Assembly (NCBI RefSeq): GCF_032911445.1
Contig: NZ_JAWJEJ010000001.1
Span: 2,294,001-2,358,000, forward strand
Reading direction: 5' to 3'
DNA from: Sphingomonas sp. HF-S4
GTDB taxonomy: Bacteria; Pseudomonadota; Alphaproteobacteria; Sphingomonadales; Sphingomonadaceae
Length of the DNA stretch: 64,000 bases
Part shown: positions 15,557 through 25,015 of the stretch, piece by piece
Layout: every line of letters begins with the position of its first letter
How positions within the stretch are numbered: the first letter of the stretch is position 1
Position numbers and translations under genes: made by a program
The notes under the pieces: model-generated
Told to the model about the DNA's origin: nothing
Databases searched by the model: none
What the model saw: only the letters and a program-made list of their open reading frames with translations

Positions 15557-17968
15557 TTGACCGACACGATCCTTCCGCACGCGCTTGCTGGCGCCCTGAA
15601 CGGGCGCGACGGCATCAAGCTGCTCTCGCTCGACTGTTTCGACACGCTGTTGTGGCGCGATACGCACGCGCCCAAGGACCTGTTCGGCGCGCTGCCCGGC
15701 ACCACGGTCACCCAGCGCCAATGGGCCGAGGAGCGTGCGCGCCTCGCTGCCGACCTGCGCGAGAAGCGCGGCGAAGTCACCATCGAGGAAATCTACCGCG
15801 AGCTGCTCCCCAACGGGCCCGACGCGCGCGCGGGCGCGATCCAGAACGAGATCGACGCCGAAGCCGCGCACTGCTTCGCCTTCCGCCCGACCGTCGAGCT
15901 GATGCGCGCCGCCAAGGCGCGCGGCCTCCAGGTCATCATCGTCTCGGACACCTATCTCAACCCCGACCAGCTGCGCGGCCTGATCGCCGCCGCCGCGGGC
16001 GCGGATGTCGCCGGACTGATCGACCGTGTGTTCTGCTCGGCCACCTATGGCAAGGCGAAGAGCGAGGGCCTGTACAAGTTCGTCCTCAAGGAACTCGCGG
16101 TCCAGCCGCACGAAATCCTCCATATCGGCGACAACAAGCGCGCCGATTGCGGCGGCGTCGCGCCCTTCGGCGTCCAGACGCTCCACCTCAAGCAGTTCAC
16201 CGAGAGCACCGAGCAGCGCCTGCGGCTCGAAGCGGCGGTGGGCACGATGCTGCATCCCGCCGCCACCGAGATCGCCCTCACCCACCAGCCGCATCGCGCT
16301 GCGCTGTCGATGGAAGAGCCGGTGATTGCCGACAAGGCCGAGGCATTCGGCTTCACCACGCTCGGCCCTGTGCTCCACGGCTTCGACCGCTGGCTCGCCG
16401 ACGAGGCCGAGGCGCTCGCGGCGAAGCATAATGGCAAGGTCCATCACGTCTTCCTGATGCGCGACGGCTATCTGCCGCAGCGCATGTATCAGGCGCGCAG
16501 CGGCCAGGCCGGCCATGCGCTCGAGATCAGCCGCTTCACCGCGACCGCCTCGACCTTCGTCGATGAGGAAGCGATCCGTCGCTATCTGGAGATCGAACTC
16601 GAGACCGATCCCGCCGTCGTCGCCAAGCAGATGCTGCTGCCCAAGGACGAAATCGCCACGGTCCTCGCCAAGCTGCCGCGCGCCGATACCGACACGCGCG
16701 CCCGCGCCTTCGCCACTGCTATGACCACGCCGTCGCGGATGCGCCGTATCGTCAAGGCGTCGACTGCGTTCGCCGAGCGGCTGGTCGCGCATGTCCGCCG
16801 CACGGTCGATCCGCAGCCGGGCGACACGCTGATGCTCGTCGATCTTGGCTATAACGGATCGGTCCAGAACGAGATCGAGGCGATGCTCGTCCGCAGCTTC
16901 GGCGTGCAGGTCGCCGGCCGCTACCTGCTGCTGCGCGAGCAGTTCCGCGCCGGCTACGACAAGAAGGGCTTCATCGGCCACGACGCGTATGACGGCTATA
17001 CGCTGGAAGCACTCTGCACCAATGTCGCCGTGCTCGAGCAGCTTTGCACCGCCGCGCAGGGTTCGGTGGTCGATTACGCTGCCGACGGCGCGTCGATCCG
17101 CAAGGGCAACAGCATCAAGTCGCGCCAGTCCGAGGTCCGCGAGCGGATCCAGGCCGGCGCGATCCGCTTCGCCCGCGTGGCCGCCGACGTCACGCTGCGC
17201 AACGTCTCGGCCAACGAGGCCGCGATGTGGCGCCGCGGCGCCGCGGCGGGGATGGGCCGGCTGATGTACATGCCGGTCGCGGAGGAACTCGCCGTGCTCG
17301 GCCAGTTCGAGCACGACGTGAACCTCGGCGTCGACAATACCGTCGCGCTGTTCGACAGCGAGATCGCCCGGAAGGGGCTGCGCCAGCGCGGCCTGTTCTA
17401 CATGAAGGGCGCCGACCGCATGTACTTGCCGGCCGAGTTGCAGGGCGAGGGCCTCGCGCTCAAGCTCAGCCTGCTCGCGCACAAGCGCTTCGGGCTGTCG
17501 CTCAAATACGCCGATTTCATCGACCAGACGATCTCGCTGCCGCTGATCGTCGCCGACGGCCGTGAGGTCTCGACCGGCAACGTCACCGCGACGCCGACGC
17601 ATGACGGCTATTACATCGCGCCGATCCCGGTGGGCGACTGCCGCTTCTCGGTCGGGGTCCAGTTCGGCCAGTTGTTCGATTACGTCCAGGTCGAGAGCGC
17701 CACCTTCATGCCCGTCGATCGCTTCCTCAGCGACAAGGGCCTGCAGGGCGACAAGGAGATCGAAGCCACGCCCTCGCTCGAGGGCATGGAGCAGGCCGCG
17801 CCGCACCTGTTCAAATGCGCCGACGAATTCAGCTTCATGATGGTCCCCCCGCCACCGCGCCAGGGCGACCGCCAGATGATGCTCGCCGTCGTCTTCCGTC
17901 CGATCGCCCGGCGCGAGGCCAAGCCCGCCGCCGCCAACGCCCTTCTCGCTACCGGAGCTTCCGCATGA
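15557..17968 (+). CDS. Large HAD-family protein, flagellar-regulon candidate
   Basis: 803 aa. TTG 15557 is chosen for AGGGA upstream and a sensible N-terminus. The first 220 residues are a HAD hydrolase: motif I in LLSLDCFDTLLW, motif II in IVSDTYLN, the Lys in GKAKSEGLY and motif IV in HIGDNKRADCGG. The remaining 580 residues are globular without membrane segments; they include MLVDLGYNGSVQNEIEAML and a beta-rich C-terminus. Proteins of this layout occur beside polysaccharide and glycan genes, so a part in flagellin glycosylation is plausible but inferred. Its stop overlaps the methyltransferase start (ATGA). Confidence 0.8.
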   Translation: MTDTILPHALAGALNGRDGIKLLSLDCFDTLLWRDTHAPKDLFGALPGTTVTQRQWAEERARLAADLREKRGEVTIEEIYRELLPNGPDARAGAIQNEIDAEAAHCFAFRPTVELMRAAKARGLQVIIVSDTYLNPDQLRGLIAAAAGADVAGLIDRVFCSATYGKAKSEGLYKFVLKELAVQPHEILHIGDNKRADCGGVAPFGVQTLHLKQFTESTEQRLRLEAAVGTMLHPAATEIALTHQPHRAALSMEEPVIADKAEAFGFTTLGPVLHGFDRWLADEAEALAAKHNGKVHHVFLMRDGYLPQRMYQARSGQAGHALEISRFTATASTFVDEEAIRRYLEIELETDPAVVAKQMLLPKDEIATVLAKLPRADTDTRARAFATAMTTPSRMRRIVKASTAFAERLVAHVRRTVDPQPGDTLMLVDLGYNGSVQNEIEAMLVRSFGVQVAGRYLLLREQFRAGYDKKGFIGHDAYDGYTLEALCTNVAVLEQLCTAAQGSVVDYAADGASIRKGNSIKSRQSEVRERIQAGAIRFARVAADVTLRNVSANEAAMWRRGAAAGMGRLMYMPVAEELAVLGQFEHDVNLGVDNTVALFDSEIARKGLRQRGLFYMKGADRMYLPAELQGEGLALKLSLLAHKRFGLSLKYADFIDQTISLPLIVADGREVSTGNVTATPTHDGYYIAPIPVGDCRFSVGVQFGQLFDYVQVESATFMPVDRFLSDKGLQGDKEIEATPSLEGMEQAAPHLFKCADEFSFMMVPPPPRQGDRQMMLAVVFRPIARREAKPAAANALLATGASA

Positions 17969-18777
17969 GCCTGCTGATCCACTCGATGTCCGAGTTCTCC
18001 GACATCATCCTCGGCTGCATGCACGCCGCCGACGCATCGAACCTCGTCGAGGTCGGCGCCGAATTCGGCGGCATGTCGCAGCAGCTTGCGGCCTATGCCC
18101 AGCTCAAGCAGGGGCATCTGACCAGCATCGATCCCACGCCGCAGCCCGAGTTCATCGCCTGGGCCGACGGTTGCAAATCGGCTACGCATATCGCCTTGCC
18201 GAGCCTCGAGGCGATGCCGACGCTCGCCAACGTCGATGCGTGGGTGATCGACGGCGATCACAATTACTACACCGTCTCGAACGAGCTGCGCATCGCCGAC
18301 GAACTGGCGCAGCGCGACGGCCGTCCGCTGCTGGCGTTTCTGCACGACGTGAGCTGGCCGACCGCCCGCCGCGACATGTATTACGCCCCCGAGCGGATTC
18401 CGGCCGAATGGCGGCATCCGCACAGCTTCGAAGGCGGCGCCTTTCTTGGCCAGTCCGAGCTGCGTCCGCATCGCGGCTTCCGCGGCATGGGGAATTTCGC
18501 CTTCGCTACTCACGAGGGTGGCCCCCGCAATGGCGTGCTGACCGCGGTAGAGGACTTTCTCGATGCTGCACGCACGCCGGACCGGGCGCTGGCCTTCGCG
18601 CACGTTCCCGCAGTTTTCGGGCTCGGCATCGTGTTCGATTCCTCGGCGCCCTGGGCCGCCGATGTCGCGCAGATTGTCCACCCCTATCACGACAATGCAT
18701 TGATGGCGTCGCTCGAGCTCAACCGCCTGCGCAACTACCTTGCAGTCATCGACTGGCAGGATCGCCAGGCCGCCTGA
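17965..18777 (+). CDS. Class I SAM-dependent methyltransferase
   Basis: 270 aa. A Rossmann start with NLVEVGAEFGGMSQQLA (glycine-rich SAM loop), then LTSIDPTP (acidic residue after strand 2) and WVIDGDHNYYTVSNEL, a pattern seen in Methyltransf_24/CmcI-type small-molecule or sugar methyltransferases. There is no signal peptide. It is translationally coupled to the HAD gene and lies just before motA. A role in modifying a flagellar glycan is an inference from position only. Confidence 0.78.
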   Translation: MSLLIHSMSEFSDIILGCMHAADASNLVEVGAEFGGMSQQLAAYAQLKQGHLTSIDPTPQPEFIAWADGCKSATHIALPSLEAMPTLANVDAWVIDGDHNYYTVSNELRIADELAQRDGRPLLAFLHDVSWPTARRDMYYAPERIPAEWRHPHSFEGGAFLGQSELRPHRGFRGMGNFAFATHEGGPRNGVLTAVEDFLDAARTPDRALAFAHVPAVFGLGIVFDSSAPWAADVAQIVHPYHDNALMASLELNRLRNYLAVIDWQDRQAA

Positions 18778-18820
18778 GCAAAAACGGGCCGAGCCGAACC
18801 CTCGACCCGTCATTCCATCC

Positions 18821-18826
18821 TATAAT
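18821..18826 (+). promoter_or_regulatory. -10-like element of the motA-che-motB operon
   Basis: CATCC followed by TATAAT, 34 nt before the motA ATG. No recognisable -35 TTGACA at the usual distance. Confidence 0.6.
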
Positions 18827-18860
18827 TCTGGAAACACCAGAGAAAGAATAGTGGTCCGCC

Positions 18861-19745
18861 ATGCTGAACGGCGTTGGTTTCATCGTCATCCTGGGATGCG
18901 TCTTCGGCAGCTTCGTCATGGCTGGCGGCAAGATGGACATAATCCTGCACGCGCTGCCGCACGAGCTGATGGCGATCCTCGGCGCGTCGATCGGCGCGTT
19001 CATCGTGTCCAATTCCATGTCGACCGTAAAGAAGGCCGGCAAGGGGCTGATGCGTTCTTTCAAGGGCGGCAAGTGGAAGTCGCAGGACTATAAGGACCTG
19101 CTCACCCTGATGTTCGGCGTGCTGTCGACCTTCAAGAAGGGCGGCGCCACCGCGCTCGAGCCGCATCTCGACAATCCCGAGGAGAGCTCGCTCTTCTCGC
19201 CCTATCCGCGGCTGCTCAAGGATCACCACCTGATCGAATTCACCTGCGATTACCTGCGCATGATGACGGTCAATTTCGAGGATCCGCACCAGCTCGACGC
19301 GGCGATGGACGCGGACATCGAGAAGCATCACCACGAAGAGGCGCATCCGCAGCACGCGCTGCAGATCATGGCCGACGGTCTTCCCGCCATCGGCATCGTC
19401 GCCGCCGTGCTCGGCGTCATCAAGACGATGGGCTCGATCGATCAGCCGACCGAGATCCTCGGCGCGATGATCGGCGGCGCGCTCGTCGGGACCTTCATGG
19501 GCGTTCTTCTGAGCTACTGCGTGGTGGGTCCGCTCGCCTCCAAGCTGCTCGAGACGATCGAGGAGGACAGCAAGCCCTTCTTCATCGTGAAGACCGCGAT
19601 CGTCGCTTACGCCCAGAACCAGCCGGTTCAGGTCGCAATCGAGATCGCGCGCCGCATGACGCCGTCGGCCCACGCACCGACTTTCCAGCAACTAGAAACT
19701 GCACTCGACGAGGCGAAAAATGGACTCAACCCTGCAACTGCCTGA
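18861..19745 (+). CDS. motA: Flagellar motor stator protein MotA
   Basis: 294 aa, usual length. Four membrane segments: residues 5-22, 32-48, about 170-195 and 205-230. The loop contains YPRLLKDHHLIEFTCDYLRM, and the segment MADGLPAIGIVAAVLGVIKTMG holds the conserved Pro and TM3. With MotB it forms the proton-driven stator. It opens an operon in which motB lies 6.5 kb further on. The next gene begins 26 nt before the motA stop. Confidence 0.96.
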   Translation: MLNGVGFIVILGCVFGSFVMAGGKMDIILHALPHELMAILGASIGAFIVSNSMSTVKKAGKGLMRSFKGGKWKSQDYKDLLTLMFGVLSTFKKGGATALEPHLDNPEESSLFSPYPRLLKDHHLIEFTCDYLRMMTVNFEDPHQLDAAMDADIEKHHHEEAHPQHALQIMADGLPAIGIVAAVLGVIKTMGSIDQPTEILGAMIGGALVGTFMGVLLSYCVVGPLASKLLETIEEDSKPFFIVKTAIVAYAQNQPVQVAIEIARRMTPSAHAPTFQQLETALDEAKNGLNPATA

Positions 19746-20037
19746 GGCGGAGGATCGCTCGCTGCGCCTCCCCGCGCACGGCACCACCGTCACCGCGGAA
19801 GACCTGCGCGTCCGCATCGTCCTCGCCGCCGACCTCGACGATTCGATCGAGATCGACGGGTCGCAGGTCGAGAGCGTCGGCCAGGCCGTGCTCCAGATCC
19901 TCGTCGCCGCGCGCGCCGAGGCTGCCGCGAACGGCCAGAGCTTCCGCATCGCCAACCCTAGCCAAGCCTTTGTCGAGCGCGTGACCAGCTGCCACCTGGC
20001 AGACGCGATCGGCCTCGAAACCGGAGATACCCTGTGA
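19720..20037 (+). CDS. STAS-domain protein in the chemotaxis operon
   Basis: 105 aa. DLRVRIVLAADLDDSIEIDGSQVESVGQAVLQILVAARAEA has the STAS layout (strand-helix-strand-helix), and the tail SQAFVERVTSCHLADAIGL is the typical last helix. The conserved Ser of phosphorylatable STAS proteins may be S48 or S53. Such single-domain proteins often occur in alphaproteobacterial che operons; their role (signal adaptor or phosphate sink) is not settled. It overlaps motA by 26 nt and cheY by 4 nt (GTGA). Confidence 0.82.
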   Translation: MDSTLQLPEAEDRSLRLPAHGTTVTAEDLRVRIVLAADLDDSIEIDGSQVESVGQAVLQILVAARAEAAANGQSFRIANPSQAFVERVTSCHLADAIGLETGDTL

Positions 20038-20399
20038 GCAAGTTGATCCTAACCGTCGATGACTCGGCGAGCATGCGCATGCTGCTCAAGACGTCGCTGA
20101 CCGCGCAGGGCTATACCATCGAGAGCGCCAATGACGGCGAGCACGGTCTCGAGCGTATGCACGAGGTCAAGCCCGACCTGCTCATCACCGACATCAACAT
20201 GCCCAAGATGGACGGCTTCGAGCTGATCGAGGCGGTGCGCGAGCTGCCGCAGTTCAAGGGTACGCCGATCCTCGTCCTCTCGACCGAATTCTCGGACGAG
20301 AAGAAGCAGCGTGCCCGTTCGGCCGGTGCCACCGGCTGGATCACCAAGCCTTTCGAGGCCACCAAGCTGGGGGCGGCGATCCGCCGTGTGTGCCCATGA
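20034..20399 (+). CDS. cheY: Chemotaxis response regulator CheY (first copy)
   Basis: 121 aa, a receiver domain only. Acidic pocket D9-D10, phospho-acceptor D53 in LLITDINMPKMDG, Thr/Ser in VLSTEFS and Lys in ITKPFE. GTG start overlapping the STAS stop; its own stop overlaps the cheA ATG. It is one of two CheY copies in the operon. Which one binds FliM and which serves as phosphate sink cannot be read from sequence; this copy, directly before cheA, is the usual position of a CheY substrate. Confidence 0.93.
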   Translation: MSKLILTVDDSASMRMLLKTSLTAQGYTIESANDGEHGLERMHEVKPDLLITDINMPKMDGFELIEAVRELPQFKGTPILVLSTEFSDEKKQRARSAGATGWITKPFEATKLGAAIRRVCP

Positions 20400-22612
20400 G
20401 CGACGAACTCGACGAAATCCAGGCAATCTTCTTCGAAGAATGCACTGAAGGCCTCACCACCGCCGAGCAGGGCCTGTCGGCCATGCAGGGCGGCGACGTC
20501 TCCGCCGAGACGATCGCGGGCGTGTTCCGCGCGGTCCATTCGATCAAGGGCGGCGCCGGTGCGTTCGGCCATGCCGACCTGACCGCGTTCGCGCACAAGT
20601 TCGAGAACGTGCTCGACGAAGTGCGTGCCGGCAAGATCGCCCCCACCCCGGGCGTCGTGAAGGTCATGCTGAGCTCGTTCGACATCCTTTCGGACCATGT
20701 CGAGACCGCCAAGGGCCTGGCGCCGCGTCCCAACGACGCCGTGGCGCTCGCCGCGCTCGAAAAGGTGCTCGCCGACAAGGGCGTGTTCGACGACGGTGGC
20801 GCTGCGCCTGCCGCGCCCGCCCCGGCTCCGGCTCCTGTTCCGGTTGCAGCCGCTCCGGCGCCTGCCGCCCCGGCCGAGGACGAGTTCGGCTTCACGCCGG
20901 TCGCCTTTGCGCTCGACGATTTCGACGCGCCTGCCGAACCGGCCGCCGCGCCTTCGGGCAGCTGGACGATCCGGTTCAAGCCGTCGCGCGCCGCGCTCGC
21001 CAATGCCGGCGAGCCGCTGCTGATCATCCGCGAGCTCGAGACGCTCGGCGCGACGATCGAGTCGGTCGATATCTCGGACGTGCCGCCGCTGCGAGACCTC
21101 GATCCCGAGGACGCGTACTTCACCTGGACGCTGAGCATGCCGGGCGAAGTGCCGCAGAGCGACATCACCGACTGCTTCGATTTCGTCGCGCCGGATTCGG
21201 TCGTCGAAGTCACCCGCAGCGAAGGCGAGGCCCCTGCCCCGACCGCCGCCGCGGCGCCGGCGCCAGCGCCCGAGCCGGAAGCGGCGAGTGACGAGCTGAT
21301 CCCATTCGTGCCGGTGACGGCGACGATCGACGATCTCACTGCGCAGGTCCAGCAGGTCGTCGCCGACCTGGCTGCCACGCCGATCACGCCCGCCCCGGCG
21401 CCGACCGAGGCTGCGGCAGCACCCAAGCCGGTCAACGAGGCCGCGCAGACGATCCGCGTCGACTTGTCGAAGCTCGATCTGCTGCTCAACCTCGTCGGCG
21501 AGCTGGTGATCCGCAACTCGATCCTTGCCGACCGGCTGTCGCCCGCCGACCGCCAGCGCGTCGAGCTTCCCGAACTGGCGCGCCTCACGCGCCAGATCCA
21601 GGACAACGTCATGTCGCTGCGCGCGCAGCCGATCAAGCAGGCCTTCAGCCGCGTGCCGCGCATGCTGCGCGACCTCTCGGCCGAGACCGGCAAGACGATC
21701 GAGCTCGAGACCGTCGGCGAGACGACCGAAGTCGACAAGGGCGTGATCGAGAAGATCGGCGATCCGCTGACTCACATGATCCGCAACGCCGCGGATCACG
21801 GGCTCGAAAGCGCCGAGGAGCGCATCGCCGCGGGCAAGCCGGCTGCGGGCACGATCAAGCTCTCGGCCGAGCAGAAGGGCGCGCGCATCTTCGTGCGGGT
21901 CCAGGACAACGGCCGCGGCATCAACCGCGAGCGCGTCAAGGCCAAGGCGATCGAAAAGGGGATCATCCCCGCCGATGCGCAGCTGTCGAACGAAGAGATC
22001 GACCAGCTGATCTGCGCCCCGGGCTTCTCGACCGCCGAGACGATCTCGAACATCTCGGGTCGCGGCGTCGGCATGGACGTGGTGCGCTCGAACGTGGAGG
22101 CCCTGGGCGGCCGCGTCGAGATCCACTCGATCCCCGGCGAAGGCACGACCTTCACGATGATCCTGCCGCTGACGCTCGCGATCCTCGACGGCATGATCGT
22201 CCGGCTCGCCAGCCAGCGCTTCGTCCTGCCGCTCGCGCATGTGCTCGAGACCGTCCAGCCCGAGCCGGGCCAGGTCAAGCGCACCTCGCCCGATACCGAA
22301 GTGATCGACATGCGCGGCGAATATGTGCCGGTGAAGCGTGCGACCGAGATCTTCGGGCTCAACGACGATCGCCCGGTCGAGGACAGCCTCGTCGTGATCG
22401 TCGAGAGCGAGCACGGCAAGGTCGGCCTCGTCGTCGATACCATCGATGACCGCCGCGAAGTCGTGATCAAGAGCCTCGACCAGAACCTCCACCCCATCCG
22501 CGGGCTCGGCGGCGCCACCATCCTTGGTGACGGCTCGATCGCGCTGATCCTCGACATCGAAGCGCTCGCCGCCTCGACCAACCGTTACAACGCCAAAGGA
22601 ATGGCCGCATGA
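20396..22612 (+). CDS. cheA: Chemotaxis sensor kinase CheA
   Basis: 738 aa. HPt domain (1-105) with H48 in VFRAVHSIKGGAGAFG. An Ala/Pro-rich linker, a second small domain (about 185-275) and another linker follow. The dimerisation domain starts near TIRVDLSKLDLLLNLVGELV (about 350). The ATPase domain has the N box (HMIRNAADHGLE), VQDNGRGINRE and GRGVGMDVVRSNVEALGG. The CheW-like domain (about 600-738) ends VILDIEALAAST. It takes signals from receptors (not in this window) and phosphorylates CheY and CheB. Overlaps its neighbours by 4 nt on both sides. Confidence 0.96.
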   Translation: MSDELDEIQAIFFEECTEGLTTAEQGLSAMQGGDVSAETIAGVFRAVHSIKGGAGAFGHADLTAFAHKFENVLDEVRAGKIAPTPGVVKVMLSSFDILSDHVETAKGLAPRPNDAVALAALEKVLADKGVFDDGGAAPAAPAPAPAPVPVAAAPAPAAPAEDEFGFTPVAFALDDFDAPAEPAAAPSGSWTIRFKPSRAALANAGEPLLIIRELETLGATIESVDISDVPPLRDLDPEDAYFTWTLSMPGEVPQSDITDCFDFVAPDSVVEVTRSEGEAPAPTAAAAPAPAPEPEAASDELIPFVPVTATIDDLTAQVQQVVADLAATPITPAPAPTEAAAAPKPVNEAAQTIRVDLSKLDLLLNLVGELVIRNSILADRLSPADRQRVELPELARLTRQIQDNVMSLRAQPIKQAFSRVPRMLRDLSAETGKTIELETVGETTEVDKGVIEKIGDPLTHMIRNAADHGLESAEERIAAGKPAAGTIKLSAEQKGARIFVRVQDNGRGINRERVKAKAIEKGIIPADAQLSNEEIDQLICAPGFSTAETISNISGRGVGMDVVRSNVEALGGRVEIHSIPGEGTTFTMILPLTLAILDGMIVRLASQRFVLPLAHVLETVQPEPGQVKRTSPDTEVIDMRGEYVPVKRATEIFGLNDDRPVEDSLVVIVESEHGKVGLVVDTIDDRREVVIKSLDQNLHPIRGLGGATILGDGSIALILDIEALAASTNRYNAKGMAA

Positions 22613-23103
22613 CCACCAAGACTGAGACCGCGAGCGACTGCAAGATCGTCACCTTCACGCTCGGCAAGCAGACCTTCGGGATCGACATGGGTGCGCTCAT
22701 CGAGATCCGCGAATGGGACGAGCCCACCCCGCTGCCCAACGTTCCGACCTTCATCAAGGGCGTGAGCAACCTGCGCGGCAACGTCATCCCCGTCGTCGGC
22801 CTCGCCGAGCGGCTGGGCTGGGAGCCGAGCGCGATCCATGCTCGCTCGTGCATCCTGGTGGTCAGCATCGCCGGCAAGCAGGCCGGGTTCCTGGTCGACG
22901 AAGTCAACGACATCGTCGGGATCACCCGCAGCGAGATCCAGCCGGCCCCCGAGGTCGAATCGATCGAGTCGAGCGTGATCGACGGGCTGGTGCGCATCAC
23001 CACCCGTGCCAAGGACGGCACCCGCGACGAGAACGGCACGATGGTGCTGCTGCTCGATCTCGAAGCGCTGAGCCTGACCAAGCATCTGGACCTCGCAGCG
23101 TGA
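22609..23103 (+). CDS. cheW: Chemotaxis coupling protein CheW
   Basis: 164 aa, the usual size. Two beta-barrel halves: IVTFTLGKQTFGIDMGALIEI, FIKGVSNLRGNVIPVVGLAERLG, LVVSIAGKQAGFLVDEVNDIVGI and a final LLLDLEALSL. The conserved NLRG motif is present. It couples receptors to CheA at the inner membrane. Starts in an ATGA overlap with cheA. Confidence 0.95.
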   Translation: MTTKTETASDCKIVTFTLGKQTFGIDMGALIEIREWDEPTPLPNVPTFIKGVSNLRGNVIPVVGLAERLGWEPSAIHARSCILVVSIAGKQAGFLVDEVNDIVGITRSEIQPAPEVESIESSVIDGLVRITTRAKDGTRDENGTMVLLLDLEALSLTKHLDLAA

Positions 23104-23144
23104 GCCCCGCCGGCAGCGCAGCGGCGCTCGCCGGCGGAAACGCG

Positions 23145-23981
23145 ATGAGCGCGGCGGCGAATGCGGAGCTGATGCCCCGCGATTTCGCCGCGATCGCCGC
23201 GATCATGCACAGCGACGCCCGGATCGAGCTGAGCGAAGCAAAGACCACGCTCGTCCAGTCCCGCCTTGCGCGGCGGCTGCGCGAACATGGCCTCAGCCGC
23301 TTCTCGGAATATGTCGCACTGGTTCAGTCCGACGCGCAGGAACGCCATGCGATGGTGGTGGCACTGACCACCAACCACACGCATTTCTTCCGCGAGCCGC
23401 ATCACTTCGATCATTTCCGCCAGACCGTCCTGCCGCTGCTCAAGCGCAAGCAGGGCCCGGTGCGGATCTGGTCGGCGGGCTGCTCGTCGGGCGAGGAGGT
23501 CTATACGATCGCGATGTGCCTGCTCGGGCCGGACCGCACGTCCGCCCAGTGGCTGCGCAGCGCCGACGTTCGCCTGCTGGCGACCGACATCGCGCCGCAC
23601 GTCGTCGAATCGGTCCGGCGCGGCTTCTATGCCGACAACGTCGCGGCCGGGGTTCCCGAACCCTATCGCAGCGCCTGGATGCGTCCGGCGCAGGGCGGGT
23701 TCGTGATGGCCGACGAGGCGCGCCAGCTGGTCACCGCAAAGGTGCTCAACCTGTTCGAGAAATGGCCGCTCAAGGCGCAGTATGACGTGATCTTCTGCCG
23801 CAACGTGATGATCTATTTCGGCGATCCCGCGAAGGAAGAGCTCGAGGCGGGCTTCGTCAACCAGCTCGCGCCCGGCGGTCACCTGTACATCGGCCATAGC
23901 GAGCGTCTGATCGGCCCGGCGGCCGGCAAGATGACGTCGTGCGGTCATACCATCTACGCCAAGCCGGAGACCGGGGCATGA
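23145..23981 (+). CDS. cheR: Chemoreceptor methyltransferase CheR
   Basis: 278 aa from ATG 23145 (GGCGGAA upstream). The alternative GTG 23100, overlapping the cheW stop, would add 15 low-complexity residues. The N-terminal helical domain leads to TTNHTHFFREPHHFDHF and the SAM-binding domain IWSAGCSSGEEVYTIAM, LLATDIAPHVVESVRRG, FCRNVMIYF and GHLYIGHSE, all diagnostic for CheR. It methylates glutamates of chemoreceptors. Its stop overlaps the cheB start. Confidence 0.95.
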   Translation: MSAAANAELMPRDFAAIAAIMHSDARIELSEAKTTLVQSRLARRLREHGLSRFSEYVALVQSDAQERHAMVVALTTNHTHFFREPHHFDHFRQTVLPLLKRKQGPVRIWSAGCSSGEEVYTIAMCLLGPDRTSAQWLRSADVRLLATDIAPHVVESVRRGFYADNVAAGVPEPYRSAWMRPAQGGFVMADEARQLVTAKVLNLFEKWPLKAQYDVIFCRNVMIYFGDPAKEELEAGFVNQLAPGGHLYIGHSERLIGPAAGKMTSCGHTIYAKPETGA

Positions 23982-25015
23982 GACCCGTACGTACCCTGAT
24001 CGTCGACGACAGCGCATCGATGCGGGCGACGCTCAAGCGCATGCTTTCGGCGGATCCCGAGATCGAAGTCGTCGGCATGGCGCCCGAGCCGTTCGCGGCG
24101 CGCGACATGATCAAGACGCTCAACCCCGACGTGCTGACGCTCGACGTCGAGATGCCGGGGATGGACGGGCTGTCGTTCCTCGAGCGCATCATGCGCCTCC
24201 GGCCGATGCCGGTGGTGATGTGCTCGACGCTGACGGCGCGCGGCGCGCAAGTGACGATCGAGGCGCTGCGCCTCGGCGCGGTCGACTATGTCACCAAGCC
24301 GAGCGGCACGCCCGAGGATATCGAGCGCGACGCGACCCTGCTGTGCGAGAAGGTCAAGACCGCCGCCCGCTCGGTGGCGCGCGCCGGGCCGACGCGCCTT
24401 CCGCCGCAGCCGAGCATCGCCGGCGGCGGCGGTGCGGGCAAGCTGATCGCGATCGGTTCGTCGACCGGCGGCGTCGAGGCATTATTCTCGCTGCTCCCGG
24501 CGCTGCCCGCCGATTGCCCGCCCATGCTGATCGTCCAGCACATGCCGGCCAGCTTCACCGCGAGCTTTTCGCAGCGGCTGGACTCGGAATGTCGCGTTCG
24601 CGTGATGGAAGCGACCGAAGGCGCGCAGGTTCGTCCCGGAACCGTCTATATTGCACCTGGGGGCGAGACGCACATGGAGCTGGCCGGCGGCGTCGCCGGG
24701 CACATCAAGCTCCGCAAGGGCGATCTCGTCACCGGTCATCGCCCGTCGGTCGACGTGCTGTTCCGCTCGGTGGCCGCGCTTGGCCCAGCAGCGGTCGGCG
24801 CGATCCTGACGGGAATGGGTCAGGACGGTGCGGAAGGCCTGCTGGCGATGCGCCGTGCAGGCGCCCGTACGCTCGGCCAGAGCAAGGACACCTGCGTGGT
24901 GTGGGGCATGCCCCGCGCGGCGATGGAAGTCGGCGCGGTCGAAAAGGAAGTTGGTTTGTCTGGTATGCCTGAGGCGATCCTCAAGGCCTGCCGCGAGAAG
25001 GTTGGGAGCGTCTGA
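23978..25015 (+). CDS. cheB: Chemoreceptor methylesterase CheB
   Basis: 345 aa. Receiver domain with D10-D11 and phospho-acceptor D56 (LTLDVEMPGMDG) and Lys in VTKPSG. A linker (about 130-155) leads to the methylesterase domain: Ser in IGSSTGGVEAL (S162), His in IVQHMPASF (H188) and Asp in GMGQDGAEG. CheB removes methyl groups and deamidates receptors once phosphorylated by CheA. Overlaps cheR by 4 nt and cheY2 by 1 nt. Confidence 0.96.
   Translation: MRPVRTLIVDDSASMRATLKRMLSADPEIEVVGMAPEPFAARDMIKTLNPDVLTLDVEMPGMDGLSFLERIMRLRPMPVVMCSTLTARGAQVTIEALRLGAVDYVTKPSGTPEDIERDATLLCEKVKTAARSVARAGPTRLPPQPSIAGGGGAGKLIAIGSSTGGVEALFSLLPALPADCPPMLIVQHMPASFTASFSQRLDSECRVRVMEATEGAQVRPGTVYIAPGGETHMELAGGVAGHIKLRKGDLVTGHRPSVDVLFRSVAALGPAAVGAILTGMGQDGAEGLLAMRRAGARTLGQSKDTCVVWGMPRAAMEVGAVEKEVGLSGMPEAILKACREKVGSV

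Noticed and set aside
15470..17806. Long open frame on the - strand opposite the HAD gene
   Set aside because: Same reason: a mirror of strong + strand coding with low-complexity composition.
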